A stretch of DNA of 64,000 nt from Cristatella mucedo (taxonomy: Eukaryota > Bryozoa > Phylactolaemata > Cristatellidae): the NCBI GenBank assembly GCA_009760855.2, contig WPIO01000163.1, positions 160,001 through 224,000 on the forward strand, written 5' to 3'. Numbering within the stretch: the first letter of the stretch is position 1; the number at the start of each line of letters is the position of its first letter. This document shows positions 45,601 through 56,457 of this stretch, piece by piece. The position numbers and the translations under genes are program-made. The notes under the pieces are model-generated. The model saw only the letters and a program-made list of their open reading frames with translations. It was not told the origin of the DNA and ran no database searches.

Positions 45601-48600
45601 ACTAAGTACGTAAACAGTACTAGCTGATTTAACAACCTCTTTTTTATAGCGACAGGAGAGTTTTTACGGCTATCACCACCGCTTGCAGCAGCAATAAACG
45701 ATCGCTTACTGCAGGATTCGAACCCACCACCTCGGGACCGAGGTAATGAAAAGCAACCGCCTTAGCTAGTGTGCCATCACGGCTCACCAAACCGAAATCC
45801 AGCTGTGAGCCAATCTAATGTTACTAAGAAATCAGAAAATCTAGCCTAAAAACTTGTGTCCAGCACCTCCAGTGACATACGTAAGCAAAATTGGAGTCCT
45901 ATACCAAAGTGACTTTTCACTAGATTACCTTGCTATTGCTACATTCTGTATTACATCTTGCAGCAAAACAATATTGCAAGAATTTCGACCTGCATTCCCG
46001 GGGGTACCACATTTAATTTATATCATCTGGGCATCTACCACAACTAGCCCCTCGATTCGTGCAGCTCACTATTTGCAGGTTCTCCTCTCCTCTGTGAAGC
46101 CCAGCAGGTGCTTACAATCCCTTCAAGACCCCGAAGCCAGGTTTTATCGTCATAAACGTCGCAATCGTCACATTGCGACTCTTCTCTCTGACATACAATG
46201 GCTCCCAATCAAGCATCGAATTAAAAGTTTTGTCGCTCACTTTTAGGCCCTTTAATGCTCTCGCTGAGGTCTCACTCTCCCATATGCCGCCCAATCAGGC
46301 TAGGCATCTATCTGACCACCCGCTCGTCTGACTTAGGCTGGTCAGCTGTGCCTCGAGCCAACCTCAAATTCTTTGGAGACCAAGCATTTAGTTTGTTTGC
46401 TCCCAAAGCCTGAAAATCACACCCAACTGACGTGACATCTCCTGACCAGACGAAATGTTAAAAACGAGCTAAAAACGTATTTGCTACTCAAAACGTTTAC
46501 TGGGTCCGTGTATATTGTTCTTTATTCGCCTAGCCTACGGTCACTGTGCATGCTATCACTAACCAATTGACACGTTTATTAAGCAGCATATTGTTGTAGC
46601 CTAGAAGGATACTTAGTTCTCTTAGCCAGTTAATACTAATGTATATATATATTTATTTATTTATTTATGTGTGTATGTGTGTGCGTGCACACGTGTGTGT
46701 GTGTGTGTGTGTGCGTGCGTGTGAGTGTGTGCGGGCGCTATGCAAAAGTCACGTTAATATTTTCTATTATTATTAGGATTATTTTCTTTTTATCATCATT
46801 ACTTGTGATTCCTCTTTTTTTGACAAGATTAGCCTCTAGGTTCCCTTCCTTGCCTAGAATATTCACAGTCCGATGCCAGGATCACTCCTTGCATAGGAGA
46901 TCCTATCCTTCCACCGGCAGTGCTACTTTAGCGAACAATCTGTGCACCTCTCAGCAGGAAGTAGTATGGCGTCGAGAAGGGTGATTTCAGCTGTCTCTGT
47001 AGCTGCTGGGTCGCCTGTTGTCCCACAGCTTCTGCAATCGCCCTACCGAGCTCATTGTCTCATGCCCACACTCCTGCGATTACTCCATTCTGTCGCGGTA
47101 CATGTTCAAAGGGAGAGTTGTTCGCATGCATGTAAAGAGGCAACGGCGCAGCAACTCAGCTAAGCCAGCCTGACACGCTGGTGTAGCTCACCCGTGGCTT
47201 TGGCATCTCACTGCATTCATTATCGCTGGAGGAGATTAATTTCGTGTAACGTACCTCCGCTTTGGTAGCCCTGTGTGACGAAAGGCCTGAAAAGATGGCC
47301 GAGATAAATCGGATCGCTCGGGCTGTGTTGAGCGAGCACGTGCTTCAGATTCTCAACGACCACGTACGTGTCGTCATCTGCCTTCATGAACCAGTCGCTA
47401 TCGTTCAGGTGATGATCGAATATGTACTTCAAAGCTTGCATCGTCTTATTTGGAAGCCTGTCTCGTCCTTCTTCACCTGTGACTTCTACCAAATATAGGT
47501 GGCGCTCATTTGAAAGACAAAACCCTCTAGAGTTGCTGTCGTCTTAAATGAAAAGTTTGCACATTGCCCACGAGCTGCTGTATTGATCGCTTGCAAACTA
47601 GCGGCCTCTTCTGCTCGTTGCTAACGTTGGAAGCGGCCGTCGTTGCTGTCGCCAATGAAACACTCGTGTCTAGCAGCCAGCTAAGCTGGTGACTGCGACT
47701 TGCAGCTGCAACTTGGCAGAACGATCGCAAAGCTGAGTCGGATACAAAGAGTGCACGTGCCCCAAAGACTCTCTGCCAGCGCCACCTCTGAAGAGCGAAA
47801 GCTAGAGTAACAGCCTGCCAGGAACCTTCATCCCGTCCTGCTATTGGCTGCTTCTAGTGAGGTCAGAGTTTAGACCCCTGGGCATGCTCCTGGCTTCAAT
47901 CCTGCCCTCCAATTGGGCCCTTCGTGAGATCAAGAAGGGAATGATGAAGTAAAGGTTAGCTGATTTCACCGACTCTGCTATATAGCGGTAGAAGAGCCTT
48001 AAGGAGTATGCCGAAACTTCCTCTGGCAATAAAGGATCGCCCGTTGCAGAACTAGAAGCTCGAGACGTGTTCTGTGCCGGCGTAGCCAGCATCTTAACGT
48101 GGAGTGGGACCGCCGGGGCAGGAGGTGCCTGAGCACGTCGAAGACGCAGCTAGCTAGCGCTAGCTAGCGGCAGCCACCGAGCTTGCCGCCGAGCCGTCAG
48201 CCGCCTTACTGATGACCCTTGAGTCGCCATCATAGGTTTCAGAGCTCATGAATAGCTGCCTGTCGCATCTCTTCAGCCAAGTTCTGTTGACCGCCGATCC
48301 TCGCGTGAGAAGCGTGCTCGGCGAGGTCATCACCCAGCAAAGGACTTTGACTTGTGGCCCAGACCGCTTCGTGGGCTCCAACGCAATTTTCGCACGCGTC
48401 TGCTTCTGTATCTCTAAGTCTGAAAAACAAGTCGCCGCAGCATTATAGAGAGAGGTTTGATAGTGAAGCGTGCATTTCAACGTAAAGTCAAAAGTCATGC
48501 GACATTCCTGCGACTAATGGGGTCAACAACGGAAACGGAACGGGCCCGGCCCTCTTAATTCGCTGCCGATAAACGGGCATCCACCAGCCTTGACTCTCAG

Positions 48601-50891
48601 CACAGGCAGGGCTCCACGAAAGGGCAGCAGGACAAGCTCCTCTGTCACCAAACTGTCAATTGGGAGCCTCTAGCGCTCTGAGCTTAGTCTTCTTTTTTCC
48701 AATTCAGGCTCTCCCTCTTGCGGATGTATTAGCCAAACGCAGTGTAGTATTTCACTTATAAGCAGAGGACATGCAGCTGTTACTTTACTTTGAACCTGCC
48801 AAGCCTCTAGCTTTGCAGGCTCACTAGAGTCGGTTGCTGAGTGTATTTCTGATATTCGTTCATGGATGGTAGCAAACGTTCTCAGATTGAAAGACGATGA
48901 AACCAAGTTCTAACCCTTTTATACAGTTTACCTTCTAGCTTTTCAATCTTATTCAATAACATATTCAGAGTACACTATGAGAGCGCAGGTTGCAGCTGCA
49001 TGCTCCACTTGGCAAATTATCACTCTCTTTTGCTATGCCACCCCACCTTCCTTTTCTACGCTCATCGTTGCCGAACCCTCATTGGATGACTACAAATACA
49101 GTTTGGAGGACTCAATAATTTAAATGTGACGTCAGAGGCAGACAACCGGTGTAAGGAAATAACAAAATTACCTTTCACAAACTTTGGTTACTATAAGAAT
49201 AGGTGTCTACACTTATTACTATATAATGGAACTCAGCCAGGCTTCTTTAGACCTGGCTAAAAAGAAAATCCTCGCCATCAATTCTAAAGGTGCGATCGTT
49301 CGTAATAGTACAGGTGCCACAATAGTGTAGGAGCCGATCGAACCCTGAACGAAAATGATGCCCCACTCAGCAGCTCGCCTGGCCCGTCGTCAGTGACGTT
49401 GCTGCCACATCACAAAACGTCATCCTAAGCTTTGCTGGCTCCGTATTAGGCGTCGGAGCGACATCCTCGATCCTCTATTTCCCCTAGAGGTCGCTTCGCT
49501 CGCTACAGCCGCCTACCGATCTGAACCCTGCTGATGCTCCTGCATCAGAGTGGCCCTCTTATCATCTGCTCCTCGGCCTCCAGTCGTCCCGCCGTTTCCC
49601 GCACTAAACGAAAATGTTTTGGCGATCGGGCCTTCCCATCGATCGCATCAAAAGTCTGAAATTGCTTCGGGCTTCTGACATCAGCTGCAAAGTGTTTGAA
49701 TTATCCAAGTATCAGCTAGAAAAGCATATGTACCACTCTGCTGTATCTGATCTCATGGCAAGCTTCTACTTTGTTTTGGTGTTTTTGCGTACCTTTAAAT
49801 GAATGAGAGATTGCTAGTCACAGGAGGTACTAAAAACGGTGGCCTTGAGTATTTTTTGTTGGCTTTTGCATACACTGCCCAAGCACGATGCTCATCTGCT
49901 TTTGCATGATTATCTAAGCATGATATCTTGTATTTGTCATTAGTCCTTGGTTAAACCTTCTATTGCAGTGAGTTGACGACGACGCCGGGATGAGATTTGC
50001 TTCTCCTGAGGCGCTACACAACCAACCTGTTATTATTATAATTCGCAAAGCTCTTTAACTTTATGTGGCACCCAGTGGAGGAAGAATCTTCGTATGCTTT
50101 GCTTCTTAGTGAATTGTTGAGTGCACGTTACTAGCCTGTGGTTCTAAAAGCCAAGAGCCGAGAATGCCTTTTGCAATGTCGGGTGCTTTTGCATGCTCGC
50201 CTAGCCAGGATATCTCCATCGTAACCTTGATTTGTCATGAGCTATTAGTTATTTCTCCACTATGCTATAAAATCAATTGATATCGTAATTGCCGATTAGA
50301 ATTGAGCTCTTTTCAAAGTTCTTGACAATCTGTGTTTTCCGTTGCGAAAATCTTAAGCCAGAGAACTACTAAGGACTGAAAAAATTAACATACTCAAACA
50401 AACCGTCTTTTTGCGCTCACACTTAATTTGTTTTTTTTTTAAACCCCGTACCATTCTCAGACGCTTGAATGGCTTCCCCACTGGAAACCTTTACGTGAAG
50501 TGACTAGTCTTTCATATTAATTGTAGCTGGAGAGCATAGTACAATACCCCTGTATAGCCCGTCCCCATGCAACATCAAACATGGATTTGTCAATAAAATA
50601 TGACTAGATGAATTAAACAAAACAGGCTATCGTGGCTTCCAGATTGAGACATCTCAAATAGAAGCAAACAAGGCGCGAAAGGTGCGTCAAAATGGCAGAA
50701 ATTCAGGCAGAAGCGCGTAGAGCACTACCATTTTTATAGTCATTGTCATCCGTGGAGTTGCCAAGATCACGTGACTTTACATATTGTCTGAGACTGATTT
50801 GTGGCCGCAGTATCCTCGCCATCAGTGCTAATATTACGAACGCGGAGAACAGGCAGACAACAAGCATGAGACGGCGGGAATTGATAATCAT
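39491..50891 (-). CDS. C1GALT1-like: Core-1 beta-1,3-galactosyltransferase (C1GALT1-like), copy B, five exons
   Basis: This is a second apparently intact copy with the same five-exon structure: 50891-50729, 48419-48210, 47485-47255, 42748-42492 and 39646-39491, 1017 nt for 338 residues. All splice sites are GT/AG and the phases equal those of copy A. It has the same landmarks as copy A, including [28 protein letters not shown] and SFHYI. Intron 3 (42749-47254) is longer than in copy A because of a MULE-like element and a LINE tail. Intron 4 (39647-42491) carries a perfect 17-bp-arm palindrome. The N-terminal anchor (MIINSRRLMLVVCLF) and the C-terminal tail differ from copy A. I infer a functional paralog from the open frame; no expression evidence is available. 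Confidence 0.92.
40892..40930. repeat. Perfect palindrome, 17-bp arms and 5-nt loop
   Basis: Arm GAAACTGTGCATAACGT, loop GCATT, exact reverse complement; further fragments of the same words follow to 40979. Copy A has only GGAATGCATAACGCC at this place (about 21270-21290). Confidence 0.95.
41823..41985 (+). mobile_element. tRNA-derived SINE (copy B intron 4)
   Basis: Box A TAGGTAAGGCGA (41846-41857), box B GGGTTCAAATCC (41889-41900). Same position as 22911-23064 in copy A. Confidence 0.75.
42492..42748 (-). CDS. Copy B exon 4
   Basis: 257 nt; [14 protein letters not shown] through GGKQ, acceptor CCCACAG|GC, donor CAG|GTAAGC. One residue in the HPN(G/A)H stretch differs from copy A. Confidence 0.93.
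43151..43518 (-). mobile_element. LINE 3' tail in copy B intron 3
   Basis: (TAA)n/(ATT)n run, the hairpin (AAAGCGCCCTTAGAG...) and LINE 3' UTR up to GAGGAAGTTCCA. Copy A lacks it (24230 reads straight through), so it is a post-duplication insertion. Confidence 0.85.
44191..45217 (+). mobile_element. MULE-like element with arrays of GGACA/TGTCC repeats at both ends
   Basis: Both termini carry repeated GGGACATTTTGTCC-like words: two or three at the left (44191-44252), five at the right (45140-45217) in opposite orientation. The outermost ends match as GTCCCAGGACAAAACGTCCC and, inverted, GTCACAGGACAAAATGTCCC. The interior has a MULE transposase C-terminal segment. The site is empty in copy A at about 24885. 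A target-site duplication is not clear. A 35-bp direct repeat (ATCAAAGGCCTCTTTAAATG) lies at 44408-44472. Confidence 0.75.
44681..45019 (+). pseudogene. MULE transposase C-terminal fragment
   Basis: An open 113-codon stretch encodes PRFELTLWNQYDYVLNKLPR, SNNGVKGWHNSF, AHPTAIALSKKIKMEQ and YYNRVRMQYLTGI. It matches the helical region after the DDE core in MULE/FLYWCH-associated transposases (LPRTNN.VEGWH signature). The catalytic core is missing, so this is a deletion derivative. Confidence 0.75.
45290..46640 (+). mobile_element. LINE fragment interrupted by a SINE (copy B intron 3)
   Basis: Pair of 24990-25940: [18 protein letters not shown], then [20 protein letters not shown]. It extends further to SLKFFGDQAF-like and ENHTQLT-like codons at 46370-46480, ending before an ATTT microsatellite. 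Confidence 0.75.
45636..45785 (-). mobile_element. tRNA-derived SINE nested in LINE (copy B)
   Basis: Box A TAGCTAAGGCGG (45768-45757) and box B GGGTTCGAATCC (45725-45714). Twin of 25301-25453. Confidence 0.85.
46640..46735. repeat. ATTT and GT microsatellites
   Basis: (TTTA)n then (GTGT)n with GC interruptions. Confidence 0.92.
47255..47485 (-). CDS. Copy B exon 3 (DDD motif)
   Basis: 231 nt; VTGEEGRDRLPNKTM, then [13 protein letters not shown] and QGYQSGG. Acceptor TTTGGTAG|AA, donor GGAG|GTACGT. It is almost identical to copy A exon 3, with only a few amino-acid changes at the 5' end. Confidence 0.93.
48210..48419 (-). CDS. Copy B exon 2
   Basis: Encodes LEIQKQTRAKIALEP, then [18 protein letters not shown] and LFMSSE. 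Acceptor TTTTTCAG|AC, donor ATCA|GTAAGG. It is 210 nt with no stop, unlike copy 1. Confidence 0.9.
48768..48910 (+). mobile_element. Old LINE fragment in copy B intron 1, truncated by deletion
   Basis: Same as 830-1130, but it stops abruptly at about 48905 where a deletion joins it to sequence matching copy 1 at about 1765. Confidence 0.55.
49350..49810 (+). mobile_element. Decayed LINE C-terminal fragment in copy B intron 1
   Basis: Homologous to 3187-3800. An open stretch of 62 codons from 49614 (MFWRSGLPIDRIKSLKLL...) has no independent support as a gene. Confidence 0.5.
50729..50891 (-). CDS. Copy B exon 1 (signal anchor)
   Basis: MIINSRRLMLVVCLFSAF opens a type II anchor of about 20 residues followed by a hydrophilic stem with GNSTDD. 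Donor AATG|GTAGTG, phase 1. The frame is open upstream to a Met codon at 51000-51002, giving an alternative longer start. Confidence 0.8.
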
Positions 50892-51061
50892 CCTTATCTC
50901 ACATCGTTGCGACATTGCCTCGTGATGTCTCTGCTTCTCACACTTGTAACCAGATCGGCTAAAATTAGGCGTAATAAAATAGATTTCGGACTCGCATCGC
51001 ATTTTTAGGTTATCTTTTTAACGAGTAAGTTGCTATGGCTCGTCGGTTATTGACTGCAGCC

Positions 51062-52185
51062 TAATAATAATAATAATGTACTTGATAAAGCGCCCTCAGA
51101 GAACTTTTAATCTCTTTCTAGGCACTTTACATTTGCTGCAAAGGGAAATGCAATTGAATGGTAAGTATAATCAAGCTTGAAAAACAAAAAAATGAATGAC
51201 ATGGTTAGGGGTGACATGCACAGGGTCAGCATGCAAATGTGGTTAGTGGCAGCATGCACAGTGTCAGCACGCATAAGCACGTGAAGGACGAATCACAGGG
51301 ACCCACTAAATGCTGTTCTAAATAGGTATGTTTTTAAGTTCCTTTTAAATGTGGTCAGGTCATGGGATGTTCTGACGCAGGTCGGAAGGGAGTTCCAGGC
51401 TTTGGGAGCATACGAACTAAATGCACGGTCTCCAAGGGATTTAAGGTTTGTACGAGGTATTTCTAGACAGTTGGATTCTGAAAAGCGGGTGGTACGATGC
51501 TTGGCCTGATGGGGGAGTATGTCGGAAAGATTGGCTGGAGCCATAGAATGAAGAGACCTAAAAGTGAGCGACAAAACCTTGAAGTCAATCCGTTGCTTAA
51601 CTGGTAGCCAGTGCAGGTCGGCGAGAAGTGAAGTAACGTGGCAACTGCGACGCTCATGACAGACAAGCCTAGCTGCAGAGTTTTGCACCAGCTGCAATCG
51701 CCTGATCGCACATGCTGGTAGGCCAGTAAGCAGTGAGTTGCAGAAGTTGAGACGAGATGTCACGAATGCATGGATCAACTTAGACGTGGTATCCTTATCT
51801 AAACAAGCCCGAATTTTAGCAATGTTATGAAGCTGAAAACAGGCAGATTTGACTGTGGAGCTAATATGGTCGTCTAGCGAGAGGTCTCTTTGGAATATGA
51901 CACCTAGATTTCGAGCTGATTCGACAGGAGATATGCTGGCAGAGCCAATTTTGAGAGACAGCCTTTCCAATCTCTGAATCACACTCGGTTGGCCCATAAC
52001 TGGTAAGTTAGTTTTGTCATCGTTTAGTTCTATAAAATTTGCTGCCATCCATGTGTGGATGTCATCAATGCATGCAGCAAGTGAGTTGAGAGAATTTGAG
52101 GTGCTTGAAGGCTGGGAGGGATCAAAGCAAAGGTACAACTGAGTGTCATCCGCATAGAAGTGAAAGTCTAGATTGTGCTAGCCTA
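51062..52185 (-). mobile_element. 5'-truncated LINE in copy B 5' flank
   Basis: Same family and orientation as 4893-6479. It starts at FHFYADDTQLYLCFDPS and keeps an uninterrupted frame to TAFSGSL at 51293. It ends in the hairpin and (TAA)n at 51062-51077. The flanks read GCAGCCTA on the left and CTAGCCTACC on the right, suggesting a short AGCCTA duplication. Confidence 0.9.
51293..52185 (-). CDS. LINE ORF2 C-terminal part, open frame
   Basis: About 295 codons from the YADD motif to the natural stop with no lesion: LAACIDDIHTWMAANF, NSAARLVCHERRSCHVT, LHWLPVKQRIDFKVL, GDRAFSSYAPKAWNSLP. It is truncated before the RT core and cannot act alone. Confidence 0.85.
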
Positions 52186-52592
52186 CCTGCATGGGAATTA
52201 ATGACGCTCAAAAAAGTACGCCACTCGGCGGCGGCTCAGCGGCCACAGGCCTGGAGCGTGCCCGTGGCTCATTTCCAAGTCAGTTCCTCGTTTCACACAA
52301 AAAGGCTAAGCAACTGTTTTGGCTTGCACATCTCCAGTGAATAAAATAGGTGGCACCGACCGTTTACTCGAAATTATGTAATGCAAAGTTTTTGAAAAAT
52401 CAAAGGAGTGATGCCAAGTATTTGCCATACCATAAAATTTGACAGGAAATCGAAAGAGCCCATGTATCCATGTATCCAGCTCTGCTTGCGTCAGCAAAGC
52501 GTAAGTCTGCCAGCGAGAATCCTGTAGAGTATTCTGTATTTATCTGCTATATAATTATTAATATGTTAATGTATTGATATAATAATATATTA

Positions 52593-52602
<10 letters not shown>

Positions 52603-52647
<45 letters not shown>
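52603..52647. repeat. (GT)n microsatellite
   Basis: About 22 GT units. Confidence 0.95.
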
Positions 52648-52679
52648 TAAGTACATAGGTATTGTTAAAATACATTATA

Positions 52680-53660
52680 TCAGTGTATTCTGTGGGAATC
52701 AGCGGAACCGCGTTCGAATCCTGCTAAAATAGCTTGAGTTATCACCAGCTATGCAATGCTGCATACTCGATATTTGTATTCAACGCGAGACTGAAACCTT
52801 AAGAGCCCTCAAAATAAGATTTCAACAGAGGCCTACATTGGCCAAAAGCGGCTCGTTTTGCAGCAAGCAAGACGATGCCGTATAAAAATTACTTGCTTGC
52901 AAGCATCGTTTGCTTGCAAGTTGACTCACAATATATCCGAACTCACGCTTTACTTTTAAGGAGTCACCAGAAGATGGCCGCCGCCTTATCAGGTGCTCGA
53001 ACTCGAAATGGGCGTCGGGCGCTGCATGCGTTTCACTTTGCAGCAAATGCAAAGCGCCTTGGGAAGAGATTGAGTTTTCTGAGGGTGCTTTATCAAGTGC
53101 ATTATTATTATTGCTACTCTTTATATATTTATATATTTATATATATATATATTTTATTATTTAAATTTAAAAAAGATGTAATATTATCTTTATATATCAA
53201 TTGTATTATTATTGTTACTCTTATTATTGCTACTCTTTTTACCAACGGCATTGTTGTTATTGTTATTATTATTATTATGCTTGGCCACACGGTGACGTGC
53301 GTGCACGTCTCGGCAGAAGCATCCATCGCCTACATAGAAGCTCAATTGTTTCTTAGGCCAGCGCGCGGGCGGCACGGTAGTGCCGCGGGCCGGGAGTTGC
53401 GGCTCACCATATCAGCAGCAGCACGGAGAGCTTAGCTACGGCGTCTTCCGGCTCCTCGTTCGCAGCTTCTCATTCACTGACTCACGCTTCTAGTTTGGGC
53501 CAGAACCGGTACCCTCGCACTAAGTTTCGCTTGCGCGGTTATCATAACCGTCGAGTGGTAGCTGAGCCTCAATCACTACACAGTCAGCGTGCACATCCAT
53601 GTCACGTTCAGGCCACCGCCGCAGCTGCAGCTGACGAAGCGACGAAGCGGAGAGCAGACG
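52680..53660 (+). repeat. 5'-flank repeat unit of copy B
   Basis: Matches 10326-11345 including the internal LINE tail and AT tract (53037-53278); GC core shortened by about 20 bp near 53370-53400. Confidence 0.65.
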
Positions 53661-53719
53661 TCGGTCGAACGCTTGCGAGCGCTCGCCCGACGTCTTGGTA
53701 ACTTTGCGGTGGATGAGGG

Positions 53720-54070
53720 TGCGGAGGAGGAGGAGGTACGTACGCTGTTTTTATATAACTCGAGCGAACCTGGATGCGCTTCAAGAGCGCAAGCGTAGTA
53801 AACTGTGACTTGTCCCCTTACGCTCGGACCAACGGACTCGCTGCTCAACAATCGAATGACGTGCAATGCGAGTGGCGCCGGACCGCCTATGACTCAGGCG
53901 CAGACGTCAAGTCCGGTTGCACTCTCTCCAGACGGCTTTCGACAGCTGACCGTTGTAATTGCTCTGCTGGTCGAAGGGGTCAAGTGCGCTAAGCGTGAGA
54001 AATGATTGGCTCAAAGGAATAACTACAGCGATAGGCCGGGGCCAGACAGGGATTGGAGGGATAGGCACGC
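53720..54070 (+). repeat. 5'-flank block of copy B; right end of duplicated unit
   Basis: Collinear with 11370-11740 until about 54070, where homology stops. Confidence 0.65.
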
Positions 54071-54079
54071 GACAGGCCG

Positions 54080-55350
54080 GTCGTAGACTCGTGACGGGGT
54101 GGTGGGTCACGTGACTCGGAGCCTCACTAGTCGGTCGTTACTTACTTTAGCCACGTTGTCCTACTTGGTCGATGCTGATAAATACCTGGAAAATCAATAT
54201 TTATCAATTTTTATCAATATTAATTGATAAAGATTGACACGGCTTATGGCTTACTCGTTATATTTTGTATTTTTTGAGTTTGATTTTTTTGGGTTTAGAG
54301 TTTAGGTCTTGGGGCTTAGTAGTATTTAGGTATTAGAGAGAACCGCTTCATAAAAAAGTAAGTAAAACGTGTTTATTCGCCGTAAGTACAGACATACGAT
54401 GGCAACCATTTTGAGCAGCCTGCTATTAGCACTGCATCCCTAGCAGAACCTGACATTGCCGTATGAACAAATGACGCTGTAGTAGGTAATATGCCTCCTA
54501 CTCTTGGTCATGGACTCTAGGCTTTCCCTTTCGAAGCCCAGAACCTCGAACTAATAAACGCCTCCTCCATCCTGTTTGTGCCTTAAAACTGATGGTTGTC
54601 ACGCTTTGTGCCGGAGCAATGAGATGAGGGATTTTTTGAAGGAAACATTTACTACCGGAACATCTTCCAAGATTTCAAGTGCTGTTATATTGGTCACCAC
54701 TATTTGGGCTTAGGTCGCCGGACTACGGAGTATGACACTACCAAGCCAGAGAAATAGACCAAGGCTGGCTAACAGGGTTGAGAGAGCCATGATGGCTCAC
54801 TAGGTAAGGCGGTTGCTTGTCGAGAGCTCAACTCCGATAAAGACGGATCTCAGTTGACAATTGATAGATCTTTTTGACTCAATAGAAATCCGACACCTTT
54901 TCTTCTTTTGCAACATGCCAGCTTAATAGCGCTTCGCACGAGGCACTTCACTGGGTGCCATTGGCTTTCAATTGGCTGCCAAGAACCCACTGGTCAGGAC
55001 TGTAACGCTACCTAGATCACCTCAGGAGTGTAACGCTACCTAGATCGCCGGCTAACAACCTCTAGCAACGAGGACCACGTTCGTAACAACGAAGTTTAAA
55101 GTCCGGATGGTCATTTGTCGCCAAAATGGAAGTGAATAGAACAGACGTTAGGTAAGCACTTCCTCAGAATATATGTTAACGAACATGACTTTTTACACTG
55201 GCTCTAAGGTTGCTCTGCTCAGTAATACAAGTCGACTCCACTTAAACGAGTACGCTCGGGCCGGCAAATAGGTATTCCTATATGCGAAGTATTCCTATAC
55301 GCAGAGTGAGACTAATATTACTTTAGAAGTCACACAATTTCCTTACTGCC
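54080..55350. other. Unique sequence right of the duplication, no gene recognised
   Basis: A TTTGGGTTTAGAGTTTAGG word at 54288-54306 resembles degenerate TTTAGGG repeats. A truncated SINE head is at 54784-54850. Confidence 0.45.
54784..54850 (+). mobile_element. SINE head fragment
   Basis: GAGCCATGATGGCTCAC and box A TAGGTAAGGCGG (54801-54812); box B is lost. Confidence 0.55.
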
Positions 55351-55355
55351 AATTT

Positions 55356-55545
55356 AATATAATAATAATAATGCACTTGATAAAGCGCCCTCAGAGAACT
55401 CAATCTCTTTCTAGGCGCTTTACATTTGCTGCAAAGGGTAATGCAATTGAATGATGAGTAATGTCATGCTTGATAGCCAACATGAATAACATGGTTAGGG
55501 GTGACATGCACAGGGTCAGCTTGCAAATGTGGTTTGTGGCATCCG
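55356..55545 (-). mobile_element. LINE 3' tail
   Basis: (TAA)n, hairpin AAAGCGCC...GGCGCTTT, and 3' UTR to GTCAGCTTGCAAATGTGG. Confidence 0.85.
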
Positions 55546-55775
55546 CTGCCGCTGCGGTCCACGGCGCTCGAACACTGCCAAGTGGCACACGGCCGGCGTA
55601 GGAGTCGAGAGAGAAGATCAGCACGGATTAGCAGTGGCTGCCATAGACACGCGTCGATGACTGGCCATCCCCATCCACCCTCAGCACGGGCACTTCCGGC
55701 AACAGATCCTCCATATTTAGTTCGGCATAGCCCCCTTACTGCCACGCTGGGGGCGGAGCCGTTGACCTGCACTCA
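55546..55775. other. Short GC-rich interval, no gene recognised
   Basis: Open frames on both strands without recognisable domain. Confidence 0.4.
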
Positions 55776-56158
55776 TAATAATAATAATAATAATAATATT
55801 GCACTTGAGAAAGCGCCCTCAGAGAACTTAATCTCTTTCTAGGCGCTTTACAGTTGCTGCAAAGTGATATGCAATTGAATAGTAAGTAAAATCATGCTTG
55901 AAAAACAAACAAAATGAATAATATGGTTAGGGGTGACATGCACAGGGTCAGCATGCAAATGTGGTTAGTGGCAGCATGCACAGTGTCAGCACGCATAAGC
56001 ACATAAAGGACGAATCACAGGGACCCACTAAATGCTGTCCTAAATAGGTGTGTTTTTAAGTTTCTTTTTAATTGGGTCAGATCAGGGGATGTTCTGACGC
56101 AGGTCGGGAGGGAGTTCCAGGCTTTGGGAGCATACGAGCTAAATGCACGGTCTCCAAA
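55776..56158 (-). mobile_element. LINE 3' end, ORF2 tail plus 3' UTR
   Basis: Begins with (TAA)n and the hairpin; ends near the FGDRAFSSYAPKAW-coding region, about 95% like 4893-5275 by eye. Confidence 0.85.
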
Positions 56159-56325
56159 GTACTCAAATGTACCTTTGCTTTAATTCCTCCCCGCACCCCA
56201 GCACGACGAACTCTCTTGCTGCATGTATTGCTGACATCTGCACATGGATGGCAGCAAACATTCTCAAATTGAATTATGATAAAACCAACTTATTAGTTAT
56301 GGGCAAATCTAATTCAGCAGCATAA
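56159..56325 (+). mobile_element. LINE RT-downstream fragment in inverted orientation
   Basis: Encodes MYLCFNSSPHPSTTNSLAAC and WMAANILKLNYDKTNLLVMG, the segment just after the YADD motif. It abuts a minus-strand LINE 3' end. Confidence 0.75.
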
Positions 56326-56457
56326 AACAATCAAGGCACGCATGATTGTAGTCTTATTACTTTATAAAGTCTGTAATTCTCCGCTGGATGTGATTTCGGA
56401 ATGCATTTTCTCGATTTAATTTGCACTTGAGGAATACGCGTTGTATTCTGAAAGATT

